Positions 9,853-24,800 of a stretch of 64,000 bases of DNA are shown one piece after another. A program made the position numbers and the translations under genes. The stretch comes from Branchiostoma belcheri (Eukaryota > Chordata > Leptocardii > Amphioxiformes > Branchiostomatidae), in the NCBI RefSeq assembly GCF_001625305.1, contig NW_017802713.1:2200842-2264841 (forward strand). The letters run 5' to 3'. The notes under the pieces were generated by a model that ran no database searches, was not told where the DNA came from, and worked only from the letters and a program-made list of their open reading frames with translations. The first letter of the stretch is position 1. Every line of letters begins with the position of its first letter.

Positions 9853-12800
9853 CTATAATTGGGGAAAAAAAAGGACAACATCATTTAGTTGGAATAAGCT
9901 GGTTCACAGTTTGAAATGTGCATGTGTGAGGTCAAAGGTGAAGTCCCCTAACTTGTGAAGAACCTTCAACTTTGACATATTACCCATAATGCATCACATT
10001 ACATGCCCATAGTTCAAACCATGAAATTCTAATTGGCTAATTACATTAAAAATGTCATTGTTTTGGAATGTCTCTATTTCAAAATCACATTGCATACAAA
10101 ATTACAAATCAATTATTCTCTACTCAGACAAAAGTTACATTTTATGATAAAGAGTGCTTATTTTCAGAATTATTTTTAAAATTTTTTGTTCACAGATAGC
10201 AGTTGGAAATCATGTGCAACAAATTTTATATGTAATCATATCATACATTTTAAGTAATGAATGATTAAGTATGCATCAGCGCTGCAGAATTGTTAATAGA
10301 ATTTTTCATAAAAGCAGTAACATCCGTGTCCTATCACCGGGGTCCATAATATCGCCACGTTGAGAAACAGTGTGCTTTAAGATATTTTGACTGCAACATA
10401 CTTTTGGTAAAAAACTATGCACTCCTGCACACCTCAAATGTACATACATGTACCTAGGGTATGTTGCAGTAAAAATATCTTTCAGCACACTTTTTCTCAA
10501 GGTGGCGATATTATGGACTATGGTGATATTATGGACACAGATGTTACATGTACATATACGAGCGATCGCCATAATGTCACGGTAGGCAAAAAGCTGGTGC
10601 CGGTTGGTTATTTGCCCATCGATAGTTTCATATATCTTCAAATAATTTACATCATGTCAACAAAAACAGCGATCGCTCGTATAGGCTTTCTTGACTCATT
10701 TTGTGAGTGGCAAGATAACATTGAACTTGGCTCTCGCAACCATAGGCATTCAACTGGAAAAAGGAATTTGTCATTGAGTGAATGCAATGCAAGACAGGAT
10801 GTTAGGAACAAAGATATGTGTTAGAACTAGCTAGGAATGCACATCTGTGTGTCAAATTCAAGTTAGTGTAGATCAGGACAGATGCTGAGGCTAAAGTATG
10901 CAAAGTTTCCTAATCCAAGTTTTCTGCAGATAACACAGCTTGTTTGTTAGGAGGGTTTATTAAAAAGCAGCATTGAAATAACCCATGTTAAAAAGGCACA
11001 CGTCAACCCAGCAGTTATTGTAAGTTGTTGTTAGGGTGCTTTATTTATGCTACAAGCACTGCAACCAGGAACAAAACTAACTGTGGTCATGGAAAAATGT
11101 CAACACTTGGGCCATGTTGATTTGATTATATGGATGACATCCTCTGGGAACCCAAAACTGATGCGAGCGAGCGAACAAAAAAAAAGTTGGGCCCCCCCCA
11201 AAAAAGTTGCTTTCATTATGAAACCTACGTGGTTTTGAAGGTTGAACAAATGACACTGTGTATGGTTTGGTGAATAATCTAGTCTTCAAATTCATTTCTT
11301 TACATTTTTGTCTTTTTTGTTTGATTTTGGCATACGACTGTCACATTGGTATCGTTTTCCAATGTTTTTTTTCAACCTACGGCATATATTTGCTCATTTT
11401 GCAACTGTTTTGTACGATTTACAGTGTGGTTGAAAACTTTTTTTTTGAAACGGTCGAAAATTCATGCGCGCGCAGATGTCATCCATATAATCAAATCAAC
11501 ATGGCCTTACTAAGAGTATGTCATTGAGCAAAGAGGGAAGCAAATTCAAATCTAAAAGAAATTGCCTATTTATTTTAATTCCTTCCCTCATTGCCTTGAA
11601 TAATGTTTCTGGACCACAGAACTATAAAACGGGGGTGTGCAGCACAGTTTTGTTAGCAATTTATGACCTAGGGGTCAAGCTGTGCTGGGGAACTACGTGA
11701 CCTCTGACCTTTGGCCTCTATGTTATTATAGCCAGCGATTCATCGTGAGCACCAAAGGAAACGCTGGAGCCAACAAAATGCCTTCTCCTTCTGGCCTGCG
11801 ATGGTGACAACAAAAACGGTTAGATAACGCGGTAGCAGTATGCAAAACCTGCTTCTCTTGTACAAGTGAAGAAAGGGAAGAAAGGTAGACAGTACATGTA
11901 ATATGACTACACCGTGGTGGTGACAACAAAAACAGATAACGATGTAGCACTATGCAAAATCTGCTTCTCTTGTACATTACGTAATGAAGTTGGAAGGAAG
12001 AAGAAAGAAGTATTATACAGAACAGAAATACATAGTATCTGTGATTACACTATGGTGGTGACAACAAAAACAGATAACGCGGTAGTAGTATGCAATATCT
12101 GCTTTTCTTGTACATTATGTAGTGAAGTGGGAAGGAAGAAGAAAGAAGTACATACAGAACAGAAGTACATGTAATATCTGTGACTATACCGGGTGATAAC
12201 AAAAACATTAATGCTGTAGCAGTATGCAAAATCTGCTTCTCTTGTACTGTACATTTATTTTGTACAAGTGAAGTGGGAAGGAAGAAGTAAGAAGTATATA
12301 AGAACAGAAGAGAATGTAATACATGTATCTGTGACTACACCGTGGTGGTGACAACAAAAACAGATAACGCGGTAGTATGCAAAATCTGCTTTTCTTGTAC
12401 ATTATGTAATGAAGTGGGAAGGAAGAGAAAAGAAGTATATATAGAACAAAAGTACAAGACAATATCCTGTGACTACACTTTGGTGGTGACAACAAAAAAG
12501 GAAACACTTCACATTGAATTTCTACTTCTAGTGCTTACAAGTGAAGTTCTAAGGGAGGAAAAAGAATAATAAATTATAGAGAACAGACTGTGAAGAGGCG
12601 ACATCTGTGACCACCAGGAAAAAGAAAAGATGACAACAGACAATTGTCTAGACAATAAAGAGATCAGAACTTAAAATGCTGGGCATGCAGGTACAGTTGG
12701 AGTGGTGTAGGCATTTCTGATCTTGCTGTACCTGCAGTGGCCAATGTACTGGGTATATGAGTGTAAAGCACAATGTGTATTAATTTTTAAAGATTTTTGT

Positions 12801-15800
12801 TTGCTTAATTGATTGTTATTATAACAACATGTGAAGCAAAAAAATCGACAGAAAAACTGTAAATGTGTAAAAGGTAAAATCTATGCAGTGCAGGTGATTT
12901 TGAATGGCACATGCACCAGTGCAGGTACATGTAGGGACAGAAAAGTATTTCAAGCCTTGGAAGAGGAAGTATTTGTGGCAAGTAAGCTGGGAATGGCCAT
13001 GCAGATTGGTAGATCATCACAGAGGCATATAAGCACTGTGGGCTCTGTCACAGGGTCTGTATATTTAGTAAAAATCATTTCAAATTTGTTCTTTTAAGTC
13101 TCTCATCCAGTTCATTGAAATTGGTACCCTTAGTGTCATTCTGGTTTGTTGTGTAGCAAGTATTTGTCACATGAGCAGATTTAAACTTATTAGGATGGCA
13201 CCAAGGCTACATGTACATGTTGGTGGTTGTACAGTGCAACTGCATGTTTATAAGCTGAATAAATTGTAATCATTGCAATAGAATTTAGTTCAAGATGTGC
13301 ATGCTAAGTTGCAACAGTTCAACAATGTTTTCAAATTACGACATAAAACATTTCATAATTTTTTTAGTGGTTCCTATAATTTGTCTAAGGTACAGTTTAG
13401 TTATGAAATTGAAAGAAAAGTTTTAGGACACAAATGAAGCCTACTATATACAAACCCTGTTGACAGAGCCAACAAAAATTTTGCCACAAAAAACTGTACC
13501 TGTTAGCTTGACACAAACAGCTGAGTCATTCTGGGCCAAATCTATGAAAAAAAAGTAGAAAAAAGGGGGCTTTTCATGCTTTGGCGACAGACTTAGTATT
13601 TTGACAGAAAATAAGAACAAAACAAGCTTTCATTATAACTGATTCACAGCAAATTAATGCCATTCTGCACTGACCATCCCAACTAAAATGTACAACACAA
13701 ACAACAAAAGAGAAAATATAAAGATCAATTCAGATTAAGAAGAGAAAATCAACAAAAAATCACTGTTAAATGAATGATAAAATATGGTATGGACTACATC
13801 TACTGAGTCGACCAAAACTATTCTAAACATTGACATGGTTAATGGATTGTTTTAAATGGTAGTATTATGAGGGATATCAAAATTCTTTGAACATTACCTT
13901 TACCTGTACAAAATGTATATATCTGCTTGTGTTCACTTTACTTATAGTCTAATTTGGCTTGTTTTTTTGGAACACCTTTACTTGTACAAAAAATGTACTT
14001 CCTTGTGTCACACCCTATAGGCAATGTTTGGCCTTGATTGGTTGGAATACCATGTGCAGTATTTGCACAGCTTTTCTGTATTTCCTTGTGTTGAACCCTG
14101 CCATTGGCTGAAAGTTTTAGGAACATGTACATGTATTTGCATACACCTGATTTTGTTGCACCCTGCTGTTGGCTGAAAGTTTCTGGAACATTTATTTGCA
14201 TACACCTGATTGTGTTGCACCCTGTCATTGGCTGAATTTTCTTGGAACATTTATTTCCATATACCTGGATATGTGTTGCACCCTGCTATTGGCTGAAAGT
14301 TTCAGGAAACTTCTATTTCTATATATATGTACATGTACCTGGTTGTGTTGCACCTTGTCATTGGCTGAAAATTGTGTAACAGTTGCACTTTATCATTGAC
14401 TGAAAGTTTTAGGAAAATTTAATTTCCATGTACAGGCTTAAAGTTTGAAAAAGCATTATGTCCAAGTACCTGCTTGTGTTGCACCCTGCTTGGCCTGATG
14501 TGTTTGAAGATGACCTTTATGAAGATGTCCGGAACCATACAGGCAGTGACCAGGACCAGGAGGGCCAGCCACACCGTCGGACTGGACAGGAGTTGGAGGA
14601 ACACGTAGTACATATCATCATTATCAATGGGCCAGCCACTGTGGACAGAGAGAAAGAAAACATGTCATTTAATAACAGTTCATGCTTAAACTAATGTATT
14701 TAGACCATTGGATGTTCTTTCAGCTAGTTTTCAATGGAGCTGAATCTATACAACAGAACAGAACATAATCAATACATATTAAAGTTAAAAGCAAACACAA
14801 TATTTGATACAGTCATAACAAACCAGTAAGTTAAAGTATAACACTAGCAACTTGGAATGAAGAAAAATCTTAATATGTTTCCTTAGGCTAGTGACTTGTT
14901 GGATGAATCAAACTGAAGATTCTTAAGTATATGGAACTAATGGTAGGTAGGGGACAACACTTTGCCCCAGTTAAGTATACATGTACATGTACATATGATA
15001 ATTATATATTGCAATAGCTATTAAACACAGCTATACGTAATGGATATATCTTTAACTGCAACTTATGGAATATAAAAAAATGAATTGTAGAACACCAATG
15101 ATAGTTTGTATTTCAATACATACGATGAAGCAACTAATACTTATTCATGTATTTGGCTTGTATTTGGAAAGTTCTGAATCAGTAAAAGTGAATATGAGCA
15201 CAGGAGACAGATTTTGAAAGATTTTAGTGCAAAGGAGGGCAAAAGAAAAGAATACTCTGGGCATCCAACAACTTACATGTATGATATAACCTGTAATACG
15301 CTGATAATCTACTAACAATCTGTTATCTTTAAAACATGGAATGCATGTAGTACACGGATTTCAAGACTCACCACATTTTGTATTAAATTTTAGTAATAAT
15401 TGTAATAATTATAGCATGCCTCAAACACCCAACTAAGTAGTATAAGGTTCAAACCCTTAATCCAGTGGTCCAAGGTTGTAGACGGCCTCCACAATGTAAC
15501 CAGTATTGGGTGCACATAGGACAACTTATTACTGCACTTAGACAGGCTTAAAGAGGCTGTTATGTCAATCTATGAAAGCACATGACATTGTACATCTTAT
15601 GCCAATGGCCGATCACAAAAATATCACATGATTCTTTTTAACCAATCAAGTGATGTGTCTGATAATTCAATCAACCAATCAAATGACATGTCTGATTACT
15701 CCATGTTGTAAATTCAAAATGGCTCCTTGAAATATCATATATATCATCAGATTCTTTAAAATATCTATGTTTCTCTATCCACACATAAGACTCCCTGTTG

Positions 15801-18800
15801 CAATCTGGATACATGTTAGACAAGACAGATATTTTCCGGAGAATTTTCCCATGCACATACAACTTCACAATGATTTCAGTTATAGGAGAAATTCTTACAA
15901 TATCCATTTTGACACAACACTTAAAGTTTCATCTTAAACTAATAAAGGAGCAAAAATGGTGCAAGAAAAAAACTGAGGTAGAGAGGAAGAACTCATACCT
16001 TGGACTGCATAGATGAGGCCAGAGTTTAGAAGTAAGGTAAGCAGAAGCAGGACAGAATATCCAGTTAGTTCATGCAGAGCAGAAAAGATCTACTGTGTGG
16101 TATTGATGCATTGGAAAGTTTGATAAGTTGAGATGAATTAGTGTGATCTACATGGTCATAAAATATTGTGGCGTCGGGTGGCGTAGTGGTAGATCATTCG
16201 ACTGTCAACCGGGAGACCTGAGTTCAATCCCGAGTCGTACCCGGGACATGTCTGGCCATGTGCCTCGACGTTGTGCCCTTGGGAAAGGCACTTTACACGA
16301 CTTTCCTCACTGCACCCAGGTGTGAATGGGTACCTCACTTCGGTTGGGGAAAGTCGTATTGAGGTCACCTTGTGGCGCCGAATGGCAGCCGCACAGACCC
16401 TTGCGGCAGTTCCACAAAAAAATGTGGAACAAATATGTAATGTATCATTATGTGTATTATTATGTGTATTATTACCATTTGTAGTATTGTACCATTGTAA
16501 AACCCTGCATCAATTCAGCACTATAAGGCTGCAATTGCACGGATGATGTTTGGCCAATAAACCATTTATTTATTTATTTATTTATTTATATGTACTATTT
16601 ATCTTTCGGTGTCAGAATATTCTAGAAATCTGTCCCAATATTCCAGAAATCTGTCTCAATTTTGTGTATGGGGGTATCTATAGCTTGCTATCTATAGGGA
16701 TTATATTAATAATATGTAAACTTACCATTGGACTTAAAAAAGCTAATCATTGCGGTAACCACATACATTAAGCATAGTATACAAAACAATGTTCAACAAG
16801 TAGCTGGGTTCAAGACTTACAACATGATGGCACTGTAGACCAATGTGAAGAGAAAGTAGACAATGATGGACCCCCAGATGGCGAAATGGTTCAGCCAGGT
16901 CCAGTAGTGAGTCTCCACTGCCATCTGAACAAGACAGGCAAAACTCATTGTTAGTGAGTGGAAAAGGGCTCCGCCCCTGTGGTGCTGCCAAAAATCAGCA
17001 TCTAGTGCTGAAATGCCATCCAATTGTTTAACATGTTAATCTGTGTTGGTAGTAATCATATATAGTAAAATGTTGAGCTTTATGTACAATGTACAATGTA
17101 CAATGTACAATGTCATGTAGAAGAGCTTAAAACTGAAACAATCTGTTTAAATCTAACTCATTGTACTGGCTAGTTTAACCTTACCTTAAGGTTGACTACT
17201 ATCACCACTGCCGTAAAGATGAATGTCCCCAAACCGAAGTTCCCAAACATCTGGAAAAGACCGTCACAAAGTTAGACTATTAAAACTAGTAAATATAATA
17301 TGAAAAAAAAATATATATATATACATTGTATACATGACATCTGCTTGAATGTTAGACTAATAATAGGTATCCAATATTTCAGGGTGGCAAAAGACAAAAA
17401 AATTTTTACAGTAACGTTAAATCTGTTAGATATTGACATTTGAGGTGTTTCCAACAACAGCTTTACAGTTAAAAGCAGGTTTCAGCTGAGGATACTGATT
17501 CTGTTCTACATGTACGTACCGTTTGGTCAGGCATCAGTGAGGGTGCATCCCAGAACAGGTACATTGGGCCATAGTAGTTAACCAACGCATGCCAGATTCC
17601 TGAAAAGTATATTCGTGTAAACATTGTAAACCAAGTATTGTCAAGATGTTATCTGTAGAACAAGACAAAGTCAGGTTCTAAAAAAAACTCTTTATCTAGT
17701 GCTGAAATGCTATCCAATCGAAAAACAATTATTATGGTACAAACAGAAGAGAGAATGAAAGATATTAATAGGTTCATATAACCACAAGCTTAAGGTTTTT
17801 TTGTTTTCAATTACAAGTAGACAAAAAACTATAATGATTTTATGGAAAAGTTTTGATAAGATGTAAAGTGAATCATACAGGTAGAATTTTTATGAATGTT
17901 ACAAGCAAACAAAAAACACAAAGAAAAGAAATTGAACCTCCATATCCTATAATATTAGGTATGAACCACACATGTATACATGTGTACACTGGAAAGGATT
18001 TCTTACCAAGTATTGTCCAGTACAGAAAGTGGAAAATGTCCAACCTCCTGTTCTTCGCAATGTCCCTACAAAACAGCAATAGACATTTCTAGTATCAAAA
18101 TACACAATGTCATGTAAATACAAAAAGTCTAATGGAGCAAACAAACACAAGAATGTTATTTCCGAAATACAAAGTAGCTCGTCGGCAGAACGTACGTACT
18201 GCACCTGCACGAAACCCTGATTTCATATGTAGTTTCCCTTGGAACGTTGTATCAGATTTTTTCCCATTGCATAATTTTATGATATCTTGTCCGACCTTAT
18301 ATGAGATGTTCTGACAAAATGCTATGCACAATACATTATGGGTTTAGAGCAGGTGCAGTACGTTCTGCCAACGTGCTATAATACACAAAGTAATAGGTTA
18401 AAGACACATTAAATTTGTTATTTTGACACTGCAGTACTGACTTGTAGAGTTCAGGATTCTTCATAAGGTCGACTTTCTTCATGTTCTGTTCAAACAGGCC
18501 GTACAACAGGATCGGTAGAGAAGTGAAGAATATGTTGTAGAACGTCAGGAACGCCGTATCATACAGAGTCTGAAAACAACAACAACACAGAACAAAATGT
18601 AGTGTCATGTTTTAAGTTAAAACTTTTGTTCCAACACAAGGGATCACTTAGAGCTCTTGACCAGTCACTTTTAGAACAATAAGTATTCATTCTTTAATTT
18701 TCTAAAACTTTAGCACTGAAAAACTACAACACTGTTAACAAACAAGTCAGATAATCCCCATCATTGTATTTGTGGAGTAAAGAAGAGTTACAATATTTGA

Positions 18801-21800
18801 TAAAAGATAGATGTAACTGAAACTGTACCTACCGTTTGCGAGTACCCATTGTAGAACTGGAATAGGAGCTGGGGGCTAATGAAAGCAACATTCTGGGAAG
18901 GAAAACAACAACAAAGCAGTTTGGAATATCAAATAAACAACTAGGCAAAAACAGGCCCAATAACATTACATTTTGTACATTTTACAGGCCATTAGGTGAT
19001 CAGGTATAAGATTTTCTTTCAATCAAGACAGTTATATGAAAATTGAATGCATTTATCATCTGAATCTGATGCAATTATATCTTTGAGTTATTAACGTCAT
19101 TGCACACTGACTTGTAGTAATGTTATAGTAACTGTAGTTTTGTGTAGCCCCCTACCTTATAGAAGAAGTACTGCACCAGAGTTGCGAGCCGGATGTAGTA
19201 GTAGTGTCCATGCACCAGCAGTAACTTCTTCAGAAACTGAAACCTGGCGAAGGCGAAGTCACTGGCGCGAACCGCCTGACGACCCTCCTTTCCCATGATG
19301 CCTACTCCTACGTGAGCTTCCTGGATCATGCTGCAATCGTTAGCCCCGTCTCCAATAGCCAGAGTGATTGGGTGCTCAGGAGAAGCTTTCATGAGTTTCA
19401 CAACCTGCAGGTGGACAGGGAAAGGCAGTGGTGGAAATACTTTTATTCAGTGTTCTGCTGTGAGGTACTAAAAAAATGAAGAGAACGTAGCTTGTTCTGG
19501 GGCTATTTCAAATAATGCTACAAGTATCAAATGTGCTAAGAAATGGCAACAAATGTCAATATCAGAGTCAATATCTCATCCAGAATACTTTTTGTCTTGC
19601 CACCCTAAAACTGCATTAATTTTGGAACTTTGATATATTACCCATTATGTTTCGCATACCTGGTAAACTGTCTTTATGCGTAACACACCAGTTTTGTACA
19701 TGTAAGTACAGGCTGCGTAAGACTGGACTGTAAGGTTTGAACCACTCACACCAGGAAGGACCCCTACTCTTTTCGATAAGTGCAGTGGGTTCTTTACCGT
19801 GAGTGGGGTGTGGCTCTCCCAAAACACGGGACCTCCATTTAACATCCTATCCGAGGGACGTCCCTAACCAAAGTTAGGTACACATTTCCACCTGAGTGAA
19901 GTGAGGAAAGCCATGTAAAGTGCCTTTCCCAAGGGCACAAGATCATTGACATTGTAGGATTTGAACCCAGGACCTCATGGTTCCTAGCTGAACACACTTA
20001 CTACCATTTATGCCACACAACCCCACTAGCCTGTCCTGTAGGGCAGACAGTACTATTAGATTTGTCCATAGGAACACATGGCTTAAATACACTATTTGAA
20101 GTCCTCATGAAAGTACTTGCCCATACTTCAATCTCAAAATTTTTTTTGCACCAGGTAGAAACAAGGGTCTGATTCCCAAAAATAGAAAGGAAACAGGGGT
20201 TTGACCAGCTCAAATTCCCGCCACAGCTGATGATAGTAACAAAACCTCAACTTTGACCTAATTTTCTATGGTATCCATCCGCCTGGCCAGACAAGACCTA
20301 ACCACTCACATCTCTCATTACGCCCACTAAACTGGTGAAATAAACAAAACTTGACCAATGTAGGAAAGTTTAGACCCTACCTGTGCCTTCCAGCCCCAAA
20401 ATCTCCAAAATGGACCAAAACTTTCAAGAGAAAAAAGGATTTTCAAACTAGGCACTACAATCGTGTTCCCATTTTTTGGCCTCTACTGCGCAACGCAAAT
20501 GTGGTGTCTGCCCTGTACTGACCTCAGCCTTTTGCAGAGGTGACATCCTGCAGCAGAGCACAGCCGTGCAGTTCTGACACAGCTCCATGAACAGGTCCCT
20601 GTGATCAGTCAGTATGTGGGCCAGGCTCATACCATCCACCACCAGGGCGTGTGTTGTCACATGGTCCTCCTGGATTCTGTTTCACAAAAAGATTACAGTC
20701 ATCAGGTCTAGTAAATTTAAACAAAATGTTGTGTTTCCTGACCGACCCTAGAAAAAACTACCGACCCTAGACTTTTTTCATTTGGACCTCTGCAGGGGAC
20801 AAATTTTTTTCAAGCTAATGGACCTTTTCTAGCTCCATGATCTGATACTTGAGTGATGAAAAGTTGTACACAATTGGTTTTCCAAAATTGACATTGAAAA
20901 GGATAGTATTCTCATGCTCATGTAAGTTTTGCTTCCAATTTTGTCAAACTGTATATTAAGTTGGATCACCAGAGACCGCAAAAGGCTTTAAAAAAAGACA
21001 ATTTCTAACGACCTTAATTTTTTTCAGAACTGAAACAGGAAACACATCATTTTTTCCCATAGGCCTTAGCACACTGGCATTCTTAACTGTTTGTGTGGGT
21101 GAAATCTTCTTAACAACCCAAACCTGATGCATATTTTGCAATAGGACAGTTTAGGACATACATTGTACATTGTACGTGCTCCCCTATTTCCGAAATACAA
21201 TGTATACAAGTACAACATTACTTATCGTATTAATATTTAATTTGCATTAGACAGGATCACATGACATTTTTAAATTGAATTGCTATACAAATAACTGATC
21301 ATGAGGAGCATTGCTGTATATGATGGCAATGCTGGGACCTGTTTGCTGGCATGATGAACAAGTGGGGGGGGGGGGAGAATCTGAAAACTGTGAACTTCTA
21401 CACACCACATGCATTGTTCTGTCCTCTGCCCAATCTACTAATATAGAAAGTGTCAGCAAGTGACACACTGTACTATTGTGGATTATTGGGAAGTCACCTT
21501 CTTGTATTCCCAGTAACTGTGGAACTGTGTTGATATCTGGACTGTGAGATGCTGAAATGGTACAGAAGATTGAGAATAACAAACACAAGTTGCCGTGACA
21601 GCTGGGTAAAGAAGCAAAGATCAGGGCTCTCTGTTTTCTTCCATCCTGTTGTTTTGACCCCCTAATGTCTCGAGGCCAGGGACACCAGGACTCGACATAC
21701 ATTTGTAAGGCTAAGGCTAAGGAAATGTTATTTGCTGCATTTCAGGAGGTAAATTTTATTTGGCTTCGTTCAAATCTTGCAGCATTGTTACACGACGACT

Positions 21801-24800
21801 TGTCACAAAAATGTCAAAACTATTTGTCTGTCAGTTGAAGAATGATAGACATTTGTGCCTAGTGCTGTGTACCTACTAAAACCCACAATTACGTTCAGGT
21901 CCAGATCCAGATCCAAGTCCAGAGGTTTACAATGTAGGTTTAGTTCCGGACTCGTAAGTCCAGACCTAAACCCATGGCATATACAAAATTGCATGTTGGC
22001 AATCTTGTAATGTTGTTTGGGCAAAACTTTGGCTACATAACATGGAGATTGATGATGATGCCTGATGGCAATGTTTTCTTCATTTTGCAACACAGATTTT
22101 GCAATCTATGGAAGGTTTTAGGCGGTTTGGGAAGAAAAGGGGAATGTGACATGTTTTTTTTGTTGTAATAAGTCCGGAATCGGTTCTTGACTTTTATGTT
22201 CTTTTGACTTGAACCTAAACATTTTTACAAGTCCGAAACTGGTCCAGTGAACTGGTACACAGCACTATTTGTGCCTGTTCTCGGTACCACGATTTCAACC
22301 AGGGATGGAAGGACCATTGAGAGAGCCCTGTATTCAATTGTTAATAAGAATTATAGGAATCAACTATATTACAAAGAATAGGAATTAACTACTAGCGCAC
22401 AGAAGAGAATCACAAAAAATAACAGAAACGAAGACCAACTGCACAGCATTGAGTTCAACACAAACAGTGAGAAATCACTTTAGGTTCAAGATACACAAGT
22501 TACAAAAAGAAATACTAATAAGAGGATTTATTGCTTGCCATGTGTATGTGTAGATTTTTGAAAATAGAGTGCCTTACCATTTGTTGGCCTATCCATTGGG
22601 ACTGGCTCTTATCATGATAATATAATTGCTTGGTGCCAAATTTGACTAAGACTGGTCAGACTGAGCCTAAATTACAGGACATCAGTTCGAATTCTACAAA
22701 TTGTGCATGTATGTTGCAGAAATAATCGTACTTGCCATAGACTCCTGTGTGTGATGATGTCCTAGGGTGGTGACACTAAGTTAGAAAATAAATACTAACC
22801 CTGGAATTGTCCTCTTGAAGATAATCCTAAACTTCTCAGTCTACATTTGACACTATGAATTTTCAAAGGCATCCAATGCAATATTCAGGATTGCATTTTT
22901 GCCTCACAGATGCATTTATCAGTATGGTATGGGATTCAACTTACTACTAACATTAAAAGAATGGCCCCATAATTAACTTTGAAAATCCGATTTTGCCACC
23001 CAGGAAAATAGAAATTGCAGTGGATGCCTTTGCAGAAGCCAAAAAATATGACAAACAAAAATTTCTGTTGAAACTTATTAAAAAGAGCTCTCACAACGCA
23101 TCCACAGTAAGAATATTGGACACCGAACAAAACTACTTCCTGAGAGGGGTGAAAGAGGCTATTTACATCAGGGCCCATCACCCTTCACTCAACCGTGACG
23201 GGGGCCGACATCATTTACCAGATTCATCTGACCCAGTGTTGACGTCACACTTCAAAGAAGCCAATATGACAAGCCTCACTAGGTCAGACTACTGAGGAAG
23301 ACTGAGAAGTTTCTTTGTGTTGGACCACCAGAAGTTTTAACTTTAAACAAGAGCTGCACCTTTTGAGATGCTGCAGGATAGTGTCTGCACACTGCTGCAT
23401 GGTTCTCTGCTGCACCAGGTACAGTTCATTCATGCCGCGCTGGAAGTGAGTACAGGAGTGACTGATGTTCACAGCTGTCTCCTGTTTATCTCCTGTCAGG
23501 ACCCAGACCTGCATCAGGACAAACAGTCAATATTTTTCTTTATGTCATACTTGGGCTGCAATAATGTTCGATAGAGGTGTTCTGGCCCATGTGCTAACTA
23601 GCGGTACAGCCCAGGGTTCTCTTTGGTTATCACACAGGCTTCCAAATGTTCCTAAAAATAATTCAAACGCGTTTTGCACACACCGAGTGCGCCACTTTCG
23701 AAACTTCGAACACTGAAGTCGGATGTTGGAATTGACGCTGTTACACTTTTTGTTTCGATACACCAAATTTTGCCACATTTCGCATTGAAATGTCCGTTTT
23801 CTTGGATAGGTATGGCATAAATAAAATACAACACAGTGTATTCCACATCACCCTCGGTCCCAGCCCTCCCGTGGCTCAGGCTGGTACCTAAGGCGATACG
23901 GAATACACTGTGTAGTATCTTGTACCTGTATACATGTAGCCAGTATAACCGTCCTTCAGCATAACACACCAGCTTGCAGGTACATGATGTACGTGGTGTG
24001 GTGGCAGCTGGCTACATTACCCCAAACAACTTGTTATATCTAACCCTTGAACATTGACATCTAAACATATTGTTTAAAGCTACCTAATGATAATGTCCCT
24101 ACTGTACTTGGTGAGAGCGAGTTCTACACTGCAATAGTTCTAGGAAAGAATGAGATTTTGAACTCTTGGTTGATAATACTTCACTTTGGGTGCTTAGGGA
24201 TTTGTCAATAGATTGCGAGAATATCACAACTACAGGTACATGACAACCATACTGGAGTAAAAAAGAACTGGAATAACTAATTATGTTTCCAGGGTGAACT
24301 GTGACCTCTCACCTTTACCCCTGCTAGCCTGAGTGCCTCGATAGTGTCACTGACTCCATCTTGTAGTTTATCCTCCACTCCAGTGGCTCCCAACAGGTGG
24401 AAGTCTTTCTCTATGTAGGTTATCACTGCATTAACCTGGTGCACAGCAAAGGGTAAATGTATGTAAATTTACAATGTATAACTCGTGGTTGCAGCCATAG
24501 CCAATTGAAATGCCAATTTGTGGTGTGGGGTGGTGTAGTGGTAGAGCATTTGACTATGAAACGGGAAGACCCAGGTTCAATCCTGAGTTGTACCCAGGAC
24601 ATCTTTGGATATGCGCTCCGACGTTGTGCCCTTGGGAAAGGCACTTTGCACGACTTTCCTCACTCCACCCAGGTGTGAATGGGTACCTAACTTCGGTTGG
24701 GGAAAGTCGTAATGAGGTCACCTGGTGGCGCCGAATGTCAGCCGCACAGACCCTTGTGACAGTTCCACAAAAGTGTGTGGAGCAAATATGTTATAATTTA

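Noticed and set aside
16170-16245. Functional tRNA gene
   Set aside because: A and B boxes are present, but the sequence runs on into a conserved SINE body with an A/T-rich tail and recurs at 24.5 kb.
22993-23295. 100-residue + frame as an exon of an unknown host gene
   Set aside because: The C-terminal half matches the Penelope-like GIY-YIG end, and a broken copy occurs at 36.6-36.8 kb.
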